A stretch of 64,000 bases of DNA from Proteus terrae subsp. cibarius (GCF_011045835.1 NZ_CP047349.1:3348001-3412000); one strand, 5' to 3'. Numbered from the stretch's first letter, positions 48,137-58,191 are shown. Program-made: numbers and translations. Notes: a model not told the origin generated them from the letters alone.

Positions 48137-51100
48137 ATGTCTGAAATTCTGGATACGAATCGTGAGCAGGAAATACTCGATAGCGCCGTTGCACAAGGTG
48201 GTGCGTATGAAATTTTACGCAAACGCCTCACTGAGCAAGGTCAACAACTTCATCAAAAAGCTACTGAGCTCAATCAGCATCGCTTAAATGAATTTGGTCA
48301 AAGCCAAATGGATATTATTGGCCGTATTCGTATTCGCACTGAAAATAACTGCCAAGCCCGAGATATTGTTCGTGTAGGTGAGTGGTTACTATTTGGTTAT
48401 AACGTTTTCCTTGGATTAAAACGTGAAATACATCTTGAAGATGTTTTTTCGCTTTATCGTTTAATTGAAAATGAGGGCGAATTTGATGTTGAAGCCGTAC
48501 CTTATGAAAATACGTTCTTAAACGATAATCGCTTTATTCAAGATTTTACTGAGCTCTATACTTACTATAAAAATACGCAACTATTACAGCTAGTTGAGCG
48601 TGACGGAAAGTTACTCGCCAGTTTCCAGATTGGTGCCCGTATTACTGATGTGCGTGTTTTTCGTTGGTCAATTTCAAGTGATAAGCAGCGTATTGAATAT
48701 ATTGATAATCGTGGTGAGCGAGATATCGCTCTTCCCCCTGCTTATGATTTTGAATGGACGAAAACCCAACGTGAAGATACGGTTAATGGTCGTTTTCCTC
48801 ATATCAATATTCTTGATACCGTTTTTGTCGAAACAACCGGTGGCGATCTAACAGTCAAATGTGAAAATAATACAGAAGACGGTTTAGGTATTTATCGTGA
48901 AGCCGTATTAGATAAAAACCAATCTCTTGATGATGCACAAATTGAATATGCTCAAACAGGCAGTTTAATTCTATTAAAAATCTTACCGTATCGAGAAGAA
49001 AATTGGCGTTATTTGGTCTACAACATTTTGACGCAAACTGTCCAACGCATTGATGCAATTGGGCAAGCTTGTGTTCAACTACCTGAAGATCATGGCATTA
49101 TTTTCCCTGGCGGTTATTACCTGCAAAATGGTGAATACAAAACCTTTGATCAACCTATGGAAGGTATGTATTTCCGCCGCCTACGCCGTTCACCTAATGG
49201 TGAAGACGTGTTATATGTTTTCTACTCGCCTTCACAAGGTCGCCTTGCGCTTTTCAATTACAATATGATTGAACGCAAACTTGCTGTGCCTCTAGTTGGC
49301 CACGGCTATGCGATGTTAGAAGACGGAAAAATGGTACTCTTTGAAGGTGAAGGCGAAGAGGCAACACGTGTTCATCCAATGCAAGTTTGGCAAACTCCCT
49401 TCTATTCTGAAGAATTTGCCGATAAACAACCGCCTCGTAATGGTTTCTATGGACGCATTGGTAATGCCGATTTAGTACGAGGGATCTCTGAAATATTGCA
49501 TGTCGCAAAAGAAATTGAAGGTAATCAAGTTTCTATTGCTCGTTATGAGCAACTCAGTTCACAACCTAAAAATTTATTAGATCTCTATTATTGGTTTAAT
49601 GATGAACACTGTTTAGGTATTGGAAAGCTCCTCAAAGATATCGCTCAAACCAGCGAGTTAGTCCTTGATGAATATGAAAAAGTAGAAAGTATTCGTCAGC
49701 AATCTGCGAAATCCATGCTTGAAGCGGTTAATCGCCAAAAATCACTACTCGCCTTAACACTGCCTGATAGTTGGACTGATATACAACAATTTGTTGATAG
49801 TTTAAATTCACTGAATGCTCATCGAGGGCATCTGATTTCATTACGTGAATTCCGTTATATGGATTTAACCAAGCTCAACGCGATGGAAACGGAAATTACG
49901 GAAACTCAGCAACGCGTTTCTCAAGCTACAGCGCTTTTTCTTGCCAGTGATAAAGCATTACAACCGTTTAAAACTCAGCTTGTTGCCTTTGAAAATCTCA
50001 TTGAAAAAGCACAAAACAGCGCACAGTTAGATATCCCGATGAATGACATGGAAAAAATGTCTGCTGATTTGGATATGCTTTCTAATTTAATGGCATCTTT
50101 AACATTCCAAGATGTCACTCAACAAACGCATATTATTGATGCGATTTCACAGATCTATGCTCAACTAAACCAATCCCGCGCTCGACTACAACAAAAACGC
50201 AAATCACAAAGTAGTGTCGAAAGCGTGGCCCAATTTGGTGCACAATTTCGCTTGTTTAGCCAAGGGATCACCAATGCATTATCCCTTGCAACCGATCCTG
50301 AGCGTTGTGATGATCAACTTTCTCGCTTATTGCTTCAATTAGAAGAGCTGGAAAGCCAATTTAGTCATCATGATGAATTTCTTGATGATATTCTCGCTAA
50401 ACGTGAAGAGTTAGTTGAAACCTTTGAATCTCACAAACAAGTACTGCTTGATGATCGTCAACGTCGATCACAAAGCCTGCTTACTGCGGCAAACCGCTTG
50501 CTGGAAAATCTGCAACGCCGAACCTCTCGTTTGCAATCACAAGATGAGTTAAATGCATTCTTTGCATCCGATCCACTATCATTAAAAACACGGGAAATCA
50601 TTGAAAAACTAAGAGAAATCAATGATAACGTCAAAGCTGATGATATTGATGCGCGTCTAAAATCCTCTCGTGATCAAGCCATTCGTATTCTGCGAGATAA
50701 AACTGATATTTTTGAAGACGGCGGCAATGTCATTAAATTAGGGCCTCGCCATCGTTTTAGTGTTAATACGCAAGAGCTTGATCTCACTATCTTACCTAAA
50801 GAAGATAAACTCTGGTTATACCTAACAGGAACGGATTACCAAGAGCCGATTGAAAATGCAGAACTTGCCCAATTACAGCCTTATTGGAATGCTTCACTTG
50901 AGTCAGAATCGGATACGGTTTATCGCGCAGAATACCTTGCTTACTCGATTATTTATGCGGCAGCAAAACGTCAAGATGGTCTTGATTACGAAACGCTAAA
51001 AGAAGCACTCCCTATTCCAGAAAAGCTGGAAAAGCTTGTGCGTGATTTCGCAACGCCACGTTATAAAGAAGGTTATGAAAAAGGGATCCACGATCACGAT

Positions 51101-53071
51101 GCGATCGCTATATTGAAAAAGCTGATCCCAATAGGTGAAAGTGCCGATCTTCTACGTTATAACCCCACTGCACGCGCAGTAGCCGCACTATTTTGGGAAA
51201 CCAAACAAAATGAGCAATACCCTGCCCTGTGGCCTGAACGTGCAAGAACAGCACTGAATATTCAACAATTATTCCATACAGATGACGCATTAACCGACCT
51301 ACAAGCCGAAATTGAAGCGGATATACGCCTATTCCTTCATGATAATCCGATTGAGTGCGAACACTATATTCCGATACAAGCCTCTGAATATTTAAGCTTT
51401 GCTTTGGCGAGAACCCCCATTGAATTGGTTTATAGCAAATACGCTAAAGAGCTAGTGATTGCACTGCAAAGTCGATTAGAAGAAGCTCATATGTGGATAG
51501 ACTTTAATCGTTCACAACAAAATTTAGGTACGCGATACGCACAACGTTGGGCACTGATCCAAAATTGGCTACAAGGGTTATGCTCTTTACCTGATTATGC
51601 CGATCTTACGCCTTATATTCCGGGTGCTATCGCTATCATTATTTTAGATAAAGTCGCATCAGCCCGTTATAGTGAAGCCGATTTATACTTTACAGTAACG
51701 GGACTATTAGGCTCTCATCCAACGATTGAAAATCAAGCGTTATCACTCAGTTTAGATGATTATTTCAGTCGAATGCGTGGGCAGAGAAAGAACTTTATTC
51801 CTGCATTTCGACAGTACCTCACCTTGCGTCAGAAAATAGTCAGTGATGAACGTGAGCGCTTAAAACTACATGAATTTAAAGCCAAACCGTTAAGCTCTTT
51901 TGTCCGAAACAAGCTGATTAATGATGTTTATTTACCGATTATTGGCGACAATATGGCAAAACAAATTGGTGCTTTAGGAGAAGGTAAGCGCACCGATTTA
52001 ATGGGATTATTATTAATGATCTCCCCTCCGGGTTACGGCAAAACCACATTGATGGAGTATGCGGCCGCACGTTTAGGTCTTATTTTTATGAAGATCAATG
52101 GTCCTGCGTTAGGACATAACGTGCTATCGCTCGATCCGGAGCAAGCGCCCAACGCAACAGCGAGACAAGAGCTTGAGAAACTCAACTTAGCACTAGAAAT
52201 GGGTAATAACGTTATGCTGTATGTGGATGATATTCAGCATACTCACCCTGAATTCTTACAAAAATTTATCTCACTGTGTGATGGAACAAGACGTATTGAA
52301 GGGGTATGGAAAGGAAAAACCAAAACCTATGATATGCGTGGCAAAAAATTCTGTGTCGTAATGGCAGGAAACCCTTATACCGAATCAGGCGAAGTCTTCC
52401 GTATTCCTGATATGCTAGCTAACCGTGCTGATATTTATAACTTAGGTGAAGTATTAGGTGGTATGGATGAAGCCTTTGCGCTCAGTTATATCGAAAACAG
52501 CCTAACATCTAATGCGGTATTAGCACCACTGGCTCTGCGTGATCTTAACGATCTCTATGTTTTAGTGGATAAAGCAATGGGGAGATCCGTTTCTACCAAC
52601 ACATTAAGTTACCCATATTCAGATGCTGAAATTAACGAAATAGTGATGGTACTTAAGCACTTAATTACCTTACGAAACGTTATCTTAAAAGTGAATCAGC
52701 AATATATTGCCAGCGCAGCGCAATCAGATAAATATCGCACAGAGCCAGCATTCCGTTTGCAAGGTAGTTACCGCAATATGAATAAATTAAGTGAGAAAGT
52801 ATCTGCGGTAATGAATGATGAAGAAATTGAACGCTTGCTAGACGATCACTATCTTGGTGAAGCACAACTGCTAACAACGGGTGCTGAGGAGAATTTATTA
52901 AAACTCGCAGAATTACGTGGAAAATTAACCGCAAAAGACACCATTCGTTGGGCACAAATCAAGAAAGACTTTATGCGTAATAAAGCATTAGGTGGTGATA
53001 ACGCCGATATTGGTGACCGTGTAGTATCACAGTTAGCCAATTTGGTGGAAAGTGTGCAAGGTCTACGTTAA
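48137..53071 (+). CDS. Giant AAA-type ATPase (DUF3686 / 'DNA repair ATPase' family)
   Basis: 1644 aa. Residues 1-450 are rich in beta-structure (DUF3686-like). Residues about 500-850 are alpha-helical or coiled. An AAA module lies near residues 1275-1480, with Walker A PPGYGKTT at about 1298, Walker B VMLYVDDIQH near 1360, and a sensor-like VVMAGNPYTESG. Family members are annotated as DNA repair ATPases, but I see no nuclease or DNA-binding motif here. Linkage to YqiJ and a flotillin suggests a membrane-associated role. The Shine-Dalgarno match (AAGGA) is rather far, 13 nt or more, from the ATG. Confidence 0.8.
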   Translation: MSEILDTNREQEILDSAVAQGGAYEILRKRLTEQGQQLHQKATELNQHRLNEFGQSQMDIIGRIRIRTENNCQARDIVRVGEWLLFGYNVFLGLKREIHLEDVFSLYRLIENEGEFDVEAVPYENTFLNDNRFIQDFTELYTYYKNTQLLQLVERDGKLLASFQIGARITDVRVFRWSISSDKQRIEYIDNRGERDIALPPAYDFEWTKTQREDTVNGRFPHINILDTVFVETTGGDLTVKCENNTEDGLGIYREAVLDKNQSLDDAQIEYAQTGSLILLKILPYREENWRYLVYNILTQTVQRIDAIGQACVQLPEDHGIIFPGGYYLQNGEYKTFDQPMEGMYFRRLRRSPNGEDVLYVFYSPSQGRLALFNYNMIERKLAVPLVGHGYAMLEDGKMVLFEGEGEEATRVHPMQVWQTPFYSEEFADKQPPRNGFYGRIGNADLVRGISEILHVAKEIEGNQVSIARYEQLSSQPKNLLDLYYWFNDEHCLGIGKLLKDIAQTSELVLDEYEKVESIRQQSAKSMLEAVNRQKSLLALTLPDSWTDIQQFVDSLNSLNAHRGHLISLREFRYMDLTKLNAMETEITETQQRVSQATALFLASDKALQPFKTQLVAFENLIEKAQNSAQLDIPMNDMEKMSADLDMLSNLMASLTFQDVTQQTHIIDAISQIYAQLNQSRARLQQKRKSQSSVESVAQFGAQFRLFSQGITNALSLATDPERCDDQLSRLLLQLEELESQFSHHDEFLDDILAKREELVETFESHKQVLLDDRQRRSQSLLTAANRLLENLQRRTSRLQSQDELNAFFASDPLSLKTREIIEKLREINDNVKADDIDARLKSSRDQAIRILRDKTDIFEDGGNVIKLGPRHRFSVNTQELDLTILPKEDKLWLYLTGTDYQEPIENAELAQLQPYWNASLESESDTVYRAEYLAYSIIYAAAKRQDGLDYETLKEALPIPEKLEKLVRDFATPRYKEGYEKGIHDHDAIAILKKLIPIGESADLLRYNPTARAVAALFWETKQNEQYPALWPERARTALNIQQLFHTDDALTDLQAEIEADIRLFLHDNPIECEHYIPIQASEYLSFALARTPIELVYSKYAKELVIALQSRLEEAHMWIDFNRSQQNLGTRYAQRWALIQNWLQGLCSLPDYADLTPYIPGAIAIIILDKVASARYSEADLYFTVTGLLGSHPTIENQALSLSLDDYFSRMRGQRKNFIPAFRQYLTLRQKIVSDERERLKLHEFKAKPLSSFVRNKLINDVYLPIIGDNMAKQIGALGEGKRTDLMGLLLMISPPGYGKTTLMEYAAARLGLIFMKINGPALGHNVLSLDPEQAPNATARQELEKLNLALEMGNNVMLYVDDIQHTHPEFLQKFISLCDGTRRIEGVWKGKTKTYDMRGKKFCVVMAGNPYTESGEVFRIPDMLANRADIYNLGEVLGGMDEAFALSYIENSLTSNAVLAPLALRDLNDLYVLVDKAMGRSVSTNTLSYPYSDAEINEIVMVLKHLITLRNVILKVNQQYIASAAQSDKYRTEPAFRLQGSYRNMNKLSEKVSAVMNDEEIERLLDDHYLGEAQLLTTGAEENLLKLAELRGKLTAKDTIRWAQIKKDFMRNKALGGDNADIGDRVVSQLANLVESVQGLR

Positions 53072-53088
53072 AGATAGAGAATTGTCGT

Positions 53089-53120
53089 AGCCCACTGATT
53101 TTAGTGGGCTGTGTTTATTT
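53089..53120 (+). terminator. Terminator after the giant ATPase gene
   Basis: Perfect 8-bp stem AGCCCACT / AGTGGGCT, loop GATTTT, then GTGTTTATTT. It lies 18 bp past the stop. Confidence 0.75.
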
Positions 53121-53738
53121 CGAGTGTTTTATAAATTATAACAATTTAATAAATCAATATAGTTAACAAAAATAGAAATTTAAAATACTCATTACTATTA
53201 ATAGTTAAAGATATAAAATACAAAGTTGTACATAATATATCACTATATTAATATCAAAATTCATAAACAAACCAATTATATTATTAAAATTAATAACGTA
53301 TTATATTTTAACCATAAATTATAAAATATTTTAACAACTATACTTATTCAGTACATAAAATCTATATTAACTCACACTCTGAAAAGAATGAAATAAACGA
53401 GATATTAATAAGAATCACTCTTAATCTATTTATGAGATCTCTCTCTAAAGATAGAAAATTAACTTAGGATTAATATTATAGAAATGATAGCATTAAAAGT
53501 GCTATAAATTAATTATATAATTTAAGTTTAAATAAATTAAAAAAATTTAAATATATTGTCTTCAATTTATTAACAATGAAGAGAGTAGATATTTTCCTTA
53601 ATTATTATTTAAACCTACTATTCTAATTTTTAGATTAAAGTTACTGAAAAAATTATTCTATTTTTGTCTTGTTTAAGCCATTTTTATACTCGACAGGTAG
53701 CAACACAACAAAATACTTTCAATAAAAGTGGGCGTACT
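53121..53738. other. Very AT-rich gene-free segment before the AraC regulator
   Basis: About 600 bp, mostly A and T with many A/T runs and no credible gene. It may be a xenogeneic-silencing (H-NS) target or an island boundary. The regulator promoter must lie at its right end. Confidence 0.55.
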
Positions 53739-54704
53739 ATGAAAAGCATGTTTACGACTCGGGAACTCCCTGACGTAGATCGGTTTTCCGTATTCAGGGA
53801 TACAATAAAAGACCGCTTTTTATCGTCTTATGAATGCAATGAAGTTGAATTGCCTCCTCATTCTCGGTTTTATGCCAATATTGTCGAACAGAAGGTAAAA
53901 AATATTCGCTTTATTCAGCTAGAGTCTAATGGACACTGGGCAAGTAGCCGTCCTTTAACGCATAAGCTTAGCTTAGAAGAGCATTTTCAAATTGAGATAC
54001 AGCGTTCAGGCACCAGCCATCTGACTCAAGATGGGAGAACCGCCTTTCTACGGCAAGGTGATTTTTGTATTTTTGATATGGCAAGACCTGTATCATGGTC
54101 TTTTGATAACGATTACTCATTATTTAAAATTTTGATCCCAAGAGAAAAACTGGCACCACGCTTAGGTAATACCCAAAACCTCACCGCAAGAGCAATACGT
54201 GGTAATAGCATTACCGGCTCTCTCGTTTATAGCTTTGTGATGCGCTATATTCCGTTCTTAGATTCAATGCCACCACAACATGCACAGCAACTTGCCGATA
54301 TTTTATTGAATCTAATTACATCTGCTTTCAGTGAATACAGTATTGCGACACCACCACAAAGCTTAGGAAGATCAACGCTATTTTATTTTGCTCAGCATTA
54401 TCTTGAGCAACATCTTTCTGATCCTGATCTCAGCGTCAATGAATGTGCAAATGCTTGTGGGATTTCCGTACGCTATTTACAGATGTTATTTAAAGAACAA
54501 AATACGTCTGTACTTCGTTGGATCTACCAAAAACGTCTTGAGAATTATAAAACGGCTTTGGTTAATCCTCTCTTGGCAGAGAAAAATATTACACAGTTAG
54601 CTTATGAATGTGGATTTAGCGATATTTCTAATTTGAGTCGAAAATTTAAATCTGAATTTTTTATGACCCCTTCCGAATATCGGAAAATACATTCATTAAG
54701 ATAA
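53739..54704 (+). CDS. AraC-family transcriptional regulator
   Basis: About 321 aa. An N-terminal AraC-binding-like (FeaR-type) domain (HFQIEIQRSGTSHLTQDGR, then GDFCIFDMARPV) is followed by two C-terminal helix-turn-helix motifs (LSVNECANACGISVRYLQMLF and ITQLAYECGFSDISNLSRKFK). I use the ATG at 53739; a TTG 25 codons upstream extends into AT-rich DNA without family support. It converges on the dehydratase/Fix operon and is the obvious candidate regulator, by position only. Confidence 0.85.
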   Translation: MKSMFTTRELPDVDRFSVFRDTIKDRFLSSYECNEVELPPHSRFYANIVEQKVKNIRFIQLESNGHWASSRPLTHKLSLEEHFQIEIQRSGTSHLTQDGRTAFLRQGDFCIFDMARPVSWSFDNDYSLFKILIPREKLAPRLGNTQNLTARAIRGNSITGSLVYSFVMRYIPFLDSMPPQHAQQLADILLNLITSAFSEYSIATPPQSLGRSTLFYFAQHYLEQHLSDPDLSVNECANACGISVRYLQMLFKEQNTSVLRWIYQKRLENYKTALVNPLLAEKNITQLAYECGFSDISNLSRKFKSEFFMTPSEYRKIHSLR

Positions 54705-54713
54705 ATAGACTAA

Positions 54714-54766
54714 TTATCTCCTCCCCTAGTTTACATATTGGAGGTTATTCTAGAGGGAGAAGATAA
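54714..54766. terminator. Large imperfect hairpin between convergent araC-type and fixX genes
   Basis: Arms of 16-17 nt (TTATCTCCTCCCCTAG / CTAGAGGGAGAAGATAA, two single-base bulges) with a 20-nt loop fill the gap between the two stop codons. There is no T-run on either side, so termination may be weak or the hairpin may protect 3' ends. Confidence 0.5.
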
Positions 54767-54777
54767 AAGTTATCACA

Positions 54778-55062
54778 TCAGCCGTAACGAAACTCAATGC
54801 CTAATGTGCCACACGGATACTCCCATTTTTTTAAAATGGTATCGCCACATAAAACACGGCAAGTACCACACTCTAAACATCCTGCATAATCAAAAAGATA
54901 TTGTCCTTTTTCATCTTTTTTATATAACCCTGCGGGGCAAGCTTTCATTAAGATTTCAAATTGTGCAGGATCGATATCATCCTTTAAAACGATATGTGGA
55001 TTTTCCTCATCCACATTAAATTTATTGACGCCTAATTTAACGTCTACGTTTACTTGACTCAT
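54778..55062 (-). CDS. fixX: FixX-type ferredoxin-like protein
   Basis: 94 aa. The cysteine pattern is ACPAGLY plus CLECGTCRVLC, as in FixX/YdiT ferredoxins that pass electrons between FixAB and FixC. It overlaps fixC by 4 bp and is the last gene of the operon. Confidence 0.92.
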   Translation of the reverse strand: MSQVNVDVKLGVNKFNVDEENPHIVLKDDIDPAQFEILMKACPAGLYKKDEKGQYLFDYAGCLECGTCRVLCGDTILKKWEYPCGTLGIEFRYG

Positions 55063-56345
55063 AAAGAACGTACCCCCTTAAATCCATCTTTAATTAAGTT
55101 CATCACACCGACTTTCTTAACTTGAGACAGTATTTTCTTACGCACAGGTTTTTCTGGGCCATTAATCACGAATAAATCATGCATGACATTGGCAGCCATT
55201 TGCGGGTAATCCGTAAAGAATCTTGTATTATCAAGGAAAGAAGGTAAGCCTTTGTATAACTTCATATCTTTCATAACAAAACTGTCATTTAATAAAGATT
55301 GGTAGCAACTTAATTCTTTTTGGTTATAGCTGTTTTGCTCTTTCGCCATCAAGACTGCTTTTGCAGCCGCTTCACCAGAGGCAATTGCTAGATCCATCCC
55401 TCTTACGGTATAGCCAACATTAAGGCAAAATCCAGCAGCATCTCCCGCAACTAATACGCCATCTTTAACTAATTCAGATACCATATTCATGCCACCTTCG
55501 GGCACCATATGCGCTGAATATTCTAATAATTTGCCGTCTTTGATAAGTGGTGCAACAACAGGGTGTTGTTTAAAATCTTCTAATAATTGAGGAACCGTTT
55601 TTTCGAATTTATCGACGTTATGCAGCCCTAAAACAAGACCTAAAGAAACGGTATTTTTATTGGTATATAAGAATCCACCACCTAAATATCCACCTGATGG
55701 CGCGCCAGCAAAAAGCCAAGCTAAACCTTCATCATTAGTACAACCAAATCGGTCTTCCATTTGTTGTGGCGTGAATTCCAATAACTCTTTAACACCCACA
55801 GCCACGGTATGGGGATTAACTTTTTGTGTCATACCTAACTGTTTTGCTAATAATGAGTTAACACCATCAGCGAGAATAACAACGTGGGCTTCAATTTCAT
55901 CATCACCCGCTTTTACGCCACACACCTTGCCATCTTTTACCAACACTTCATCGACACGAACCCCCGTGATCACTTGTGCGCCAGCGTCTTCTGCTTTTTC
56001 CATCAACCATTGATCAAATGAAGAACGCAATACAGTATAAGAGCGCGCGGCTTCCTCTTCTTGCTGAGTGTGTTGATAATCTAAAGTGACTCCATCGGTT
56101 TCCGTTAGCATGGAAATTTTTTCGCGTGTCACAAGCCGTTCAACAGGGGCTTCTTGGGCAAAATTAGGAATAATTTTTTCAAGACTGTGTGCATATAAGC
56201 GCCCACCAGTCATATTTTTACTGCCAGCGAAATTACCTCGCTCTACGACTAAAACATCACACCCTGCTTGTGCTAATACATAGGCAGCAGTACCACCAGC
56301 AAGTCCACCACCCACAATAATGGCGTCAAAAATATCGTCTGACAT
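55059..56345 (-). CDS. fixC: FixC-type electron-transfer flavoprotein:quinone oxidoreductase
   Basis: 428 aa FAD protein. The N-terminal dinucleotide fold is AIIVGGGLAGGTAAYVLAQAG and a second FAD motif is GVLVAGDAAGFCLNVGYTVRGMDLA. It belongs to the ETF-QO/FixC family and would link FixAB to the quinone pool or, in bifurcating Fix systems, to ferredoxin and quinone. A perfect hairpin precedes it in the gap after fixB. Confidence 0.93.
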   Translation of the reverse strand: MSDDIFDAIIVGGGLAGGTAAYVLAQAGCDVLVVERGNFAGSKNMTGGRLYAHSLEKIIPNFAQEAPVERLVTREKISMLTETDGVTLDYQHTQQEEEAARSYTVLRSSFDQWLMEKAEDAGAQVITGVRVDEVLVKDGKVCGVKAGDDEIEAHVVILADGVNSLLAKQLGMTQKVNPHTVAVGVKELLEFTPQQMEDRFGCTNDEGLAWLFAGAPSGGYLGGGFLYTNKNTVSLGLVLGLHNVDKFEKTVPQLLEDFKQHPVVAPLIKDGKLLEYSAHMVPEGGMNMVSELVKDGVLVAGDAAGFCLNVGYTVRGMDLAIASGEAAAKAVLMAKEQNSYNQKELSCYQSLLNDSFVMKDMKLYKGLPSFLDNTRFFTDYPQMAANVMHDLFVINGPEKPVRKKILSQVKKVGVMNLIKDGFKGVRSL

Positions 56346-56370
56346 ACTTTTCTATCCTTTTATTATGTGT

Positions 56371-56400
56371 GGTCGCTTAGCAAATCATCACTAAGCGACC
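56371..56400. repeat. Intercistronic perfect hairpin, fixB-fixC gap
   Basis: GGTCGCTTAG / CTAAGCGACC, 10-bp arms, 10-nt loop, no T-run. It fills half of the 63-bp gap. Confidence 0.85.
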
Positions 56401-56408
56401 TACGGTGA

Positions 56409-57350
56409 TTAGCCGCCAAGCTTCGCGGTTAATGCAGGTAACACTTTGTAGAGGTCACCAACAATACCGTAATCCACCATATTAAAAATTGGGGCATTTT
56501 TATCTTTGTTGATACCAACAATGATTTTCGCTCTATCCACACCAACCATATGTTGGATTTGCCCTGAAATGCCGACAGCGACATAAACATCTGCACCTAA
56601 GGTCACGCCTGAAACACCAATGTAGCGATCGTGTTCCATCCAGCCTTCACCTTCAGCGATTGGACGAGAACAACCCACTTCACCTTGAAGAGCTTTCGCT
56701 AATGCTGACGCTAATGCAATATCATCTGCCTTAGCAAAACCACGTCCGACACCAACAACACAATGCGCTTTACCTAAATCAACGGTACTACCTTGTTTTG
56801 GCTTACGTGCTAACACTTTTAATGTATGTGCGGGGGCGATAAAGGCACTTTGCACCACAGGTGCATTGGGAGCATCTGTAATGGCCTCCACATCTAATGC
56901 ACTACCAACGGTAGCAATCGCATAAGGTGAGCGAATTTCTGCTTTCGCATGTGCTAAACCACCATAGACTTGGTGTGTCGCGATCACGGTATTGTTTTCA
57001 ATAGCAAGACTTAATGCATCACTGATAACACCAGCTTTTAACGTCACGCCAAGGCGAGCTGCTATCGCTTTTGCACGTTTTGATGAAGCAAGGAGAACCA
57101 GTGCATTCGCGCCCGCTTCTTTAATAATGGCGGCAAAAGAGGCAGCATAATCTTCAGCAATTACACCTTCTTGTGGTGCGAAGCAATAAACACAGTCAGC
57201 GCCTAAATTGACACATTCACGCGTACTTTCATCATCACCAATAAACAGCACATTAACCTTTTCACCAAGACCACGAGCAAACGCAATCAGCTTTGCTAAA
57301 TCATCCGCTTTTTCGGCATAAACAAAGGTAGTAGGTAGTAAACTAGCCAT
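56409..57350 (-). CDS. fixB: FixB-type electron-transfer flavoprotein alpha subunit
   Basis: 313 aa, ETF-alpha. The C-terminal FAD-binding half carries VGVGRGFAKADD, GCSRPIAEGEGWM, YIGVSGVTLGADVYVAVGISG and NKDKNAPIFNMVDYGIVGD. It is paired with fixA 11 bp upstream. Confidence 0.94.
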   Translation of the reverse strand: MASLLPTTFVYAEKADDLAKLIAFARGLGEKVNVLFIGDDESTRECVNLGADCVYCFAPQEGVIAEDYAASFAAIIKEAGANALVLLASSKRAKAIAARLGVTLKAGVISDALSLAIENNTVIATHQVYGGLAHAKAEIRSPYAIATVGSALDVEAITDAPNAPVVQSAFIAPAHTLKVLARKPKQGSTVDLGKAHCVVGVGRGFAKADDIALASALAKALQGEVGCSRPIAEGEGWMEHDRYIGVSGVTLGADVYVAVGISGQIQHMVGVDRAKIIVGINKDKNAPIFNMVDYGIVGDLYKVLPALTAKLGG

Positions 57351-57361
57351 TTTTAATCTCC

Positions 57362-58138
57362 TTATTGATTAACCGCTTGGCGTAAATGTTCAGCAAAAGT
57401 GGCAATATTTTCATCTGAATCACCTTCTAAAATAATACCGAGGCGGTCAGTCTGTTCTGGTGCACACACTTGTGTTTGCACAACGGTCAGAGCAGAAATA
57501 TCAACACCGATATCTCCCAAATCCAACTTTTCAACAGGCTTTTTATTCGCAGCTAAAATGGCTTTCATTGAAGGGAGTTTTGGTGTGTTAATACTTGAAG
57601 TGACACACACAACGGCAGGTAATGTCAGCTCTAGTTCTTCCGTGATATTTTCTAAGTCACGTTCAACAATGATTTTTTCACCTTCAACGGTGATTTTGTT
57701 TACTGCATTGACGCAAGGTAAACCTAAATATTCACCTACCGCTAAACCTGTTTGTTGAGCGTATAAGTCACCAGAACCTTCACCGAAAACTAATAAGTCA
57801 AAACCAACTTTTTGTGCCGCTTGCGCAATAATATTGGCAGTATCCGTTGAATAAAGAGCGCTACATGCATCATCAGAAACCAGTGTTAATGCATCAGGGC
57901 CACGCGATAAAATATCTTTTTTGATCTTCGCGTTTTCAACCATTGCACTTGTACCCACACTTAATGCAGTTACGGTGCTATCACCAAGGGTGGTGGCAAT
58001 TTCTACTGCGGTTTCAATGGCATTCAAGTCATACAAACTAATTTTTAAACCCGCATTATCGGTTGCGAGTGTACGATCAGGCCTTGTTGTGATGTCTTGT
58101 TCGTCATGAACAACCTTACAGCAGGCAATAAGTTTCAT
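57362..58138 (-). CDS. fixA: FixA-type electron-transfer flavoprotein beta subunit
   Basis: 258 aa, ETF-beta of the FixA/YdiQ group, with segments ISLYDLNAIETAVEIA and GEGSGDLYAQQTGLAVGEYLGLPCVNAV. It should accept electrons with FixB from NADH or pass them to the acyl-CoA dehydrogenase encoded just upstream (53-bp gap). Confidence 0.93.
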   Translation of the reverse strand: MKLIACCKVVHDEQDITTRPDRTLATDNAGLKISLYDLNAIETAVEIATTLGDSTVTALSVGTSAMVENAKIKKDILSRGPDALTLVSDDACSALYSTDTANIIAQAAQKVGFDLLVFGEGSGDLYAQQTGLAVGEYLGLPCVNAVNKITVEGEKIIVERDLENITEELELTLPAVVCVTSSINTPKLPSMKAILAANKKPVEKLDLGDIGVDISALTVVQTQVCAPEQTDRLGIILEGDSDENIATFAEHLRQAVNQ

Positions 58139-58191
58139 AATTCACATTCTCCGTTTTGCACAATGCAACAAATTAATAAGCTCAAATCTCA

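Noticed and set aside
53664..53738. 25-codon N-terminal extension of the AraC-type regulator
   Set aside because: It would start at a TTG in AT-rich DNA with no ribosome-binding site; the ATG at 53739 fits better.
42702..53738. Direct repeat of the tRNA-Phe 3' end marking a right island boundary
   Set aside because: Reading through the region I did not find a second copy of the T-arm/acceptor sequence, and no integrase gene is present.
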